Shown here: piece after piece, positions 63,614 to 64,000 of the stretch | Layout: each line of letters starts with the position of its first letter | Numbering within the stretch: position 1 is the stretch's first letter | Origin: Sphingobium sp. OAS761 | GTDB taxonomy: Bacteria > Pseudomonadota > Alphaproteobacteria > Sphingomonadales > Sphingomonadaceae | Length of the DNA: 64,000 nt | Direction of reading: 5' to 3' | Assembly (NCBI RefSeq): GCF_024168485.1 | Contig: NZ_JALJVY010000004.1 | Span: 248,001-312,000, forward strand | Program-made: the position numbers and the translations under genes | Notes under the pieces: generated by a model | What the model was told of the DNA's origin: nothing | Database searches by the model: none | Seen by the model: only the letters and a program-made list of their open reading frames with translations

Positions 63614-64000
63614 CTAGGGCCGCCGCGTCCTATGATGATGAGATGACGCGAATATTATCCCGCTGTCGGGAATCCGCGCGTCTTCGTTTCCGCAGGCAAA
63701 GCTCCAGCCGCAGCTTTGCATTTCGAGGCCGCCCGTCGCCACCATCGGACATGAAACCTGATCGGGGCAGATGATCCACGGCGAATAGACCGCCGAAAAC
63801 ATGCGGCGGAAATTTCGGCCTTCTATTACAGCCGGGTGATCCGCTTCCGGCTCAAACTTCCAGACAACTTTCCGCGATAGTCGGGGATTAGGCACCAGCA
63901 CCGTCATCACGTCGCCCCCGACCGTTGCCGTCTGCGCTGCCCGCGCACGGACGGCATGAACCATGCCGCGCAGCAGCGCATCGGAATTCTCTTCCCTGTT
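63614..64000 (-). CDS. Unrecognised protein, C-terminal 128 residues (5' end beyond the window)
   Basis: An open frame enters from the window edge and stops at 63614. The 128 visible residues read ATVGGDVMTVLVPNPRLSRK, then a Trp/Tyr-rich stretch with YSPWIICPDQVSCPM and three spaced Cys, and a His/Arg-rich end (SSHHHRTRRP). It is not a family I know. It reads in the same direction as the two-TM gene and may be co-transcribed, about 110 bases upstream of it. Confidence 0.5.
   Translation of the reverse strand, partial: NREENSDALLRGMVHAVRARAAQTATVGGDVMTVLVPNPRLSRKVVWKFEPEADHPAVIEGRNFRRMFSAVYSPWIICPDQVSCPMVATGGLEMQSCGWSFACGNEDARIPDSGIIFASSHHHRTRRP

Noticed and set aside
1..64000. CRISPR arrays, restriction-modification, prophage or IS elements
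   Set aside because: No regularly spaced repeats, transposase, integrase, phage structural or methylase/endonuclease pair was seen in this window.

Overview
The window is a 64 kb, GC-rich stretch of an alphaproteobacterial chromosome, most probably from the family Sphingomonadaceae (Sphingobium or Sphingomonas type). This rests on protein style and gene order: TIGR02300-aroA-cmk-rpsA-ihfB, MucR next to Fur, miaB-phoH-ybeY-corC, a class II (CP4-like) EPSP synthase, a GTTC-N7-GTTC LexA-type box and a ROSE-like RNA thermometer before hsp20. Nearly all of it is dense housekeeping sequence. No CRISPR array, restriction system, prophage or IS element is visible.

Layout. 0.1-5.2 kb: rRNA modification (rluB, rsmD), a frameshifted small secreted protein, a GFA-family protein, uvrD and an ABM-domain protein. 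5.2-5.5 kb: two identical tRNA-Ala(GGC) genes around a perfect palindrome. 5.5-10.7 kb: the TIGR02300 protein, aroA, a small membrane protein, cmk, rpsA, ihfB and tRNA-Leu(UAA). 10.8-20.7 kb: a Kef-type antiporter, glutaminase, ogt, a glycosyltransferase, an M16 peptidase, an RhlE-type helicase and a PNPOx-like protein. 20.8-28.4 kb: nfuA-like, tsaB, rimI, mucR, fur, plsC-like, miaB, phoH, ybeY and corC, all on the + strand. 28.4-34.3 kb: a DUF2142 membrane protein, a PAP2 phosphatase, and E2, an acyl-CoA thioesterase and E3 of pyruvate dehydrogenase in one operon, then a universal stress protein. 34.3-46.3 kb: rnr, a peroxiredoxin-like/prolyl-hydroxylase fusion, a PA0069-type radical SAM protein behind a LexA-like box, dnaE, a diguanylate cyclase and lolD/lolC. 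46.3-49.7 kb: a noncoding stretch with a likely small RNA and the hsp20 thermometer, then hsp20, purF and an SDR. 49.7-54.0 kb: a CFA synthase, photolyase, rppH and a DUF481 protein. 54.1-57.9 kb: an arginine succinyltransferase (AST) cluster led by an M20 peptidase. 58.0-61.3 kb: a Phd-PAS-PAS regulator and TadE/TadG-type pilus proteins. 61.3-64.0 kb: a plasmid or ICE-type mobilization module (putative oriT, leader peptide, mobC, relaxase), a two-TM protein and a gene cut by the window edge.

How the genes work together. Several groups are translationally coupled by ATGA or TGATG overlaps: rluB-rsmD, uvrD-ABM, aroA-small membrane protein, tsaB-rimI, pdhC-thioesterase, astA-astB, tadE-tadG, mobC-relaxase. 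The DNA repair genes (uvrD, ogt, phrB) are scattered and show no shared control. The PA0069-type gene is the only one with a good SOS-like box.

The points most worth following up are the orphan small RNA with a strong terminator at 46.4-46.6 kb, the Phd-PAS-PAS regulator with its operator-like repeats, the oriT/leader-peptide arrangement before mobC, the M20 peptidase in the AST cluster as a possible AstE replacement, and the peroxiredoxin-like/dioxygenase fusion. All functions are inferred by reading the sequence; no database search was run.
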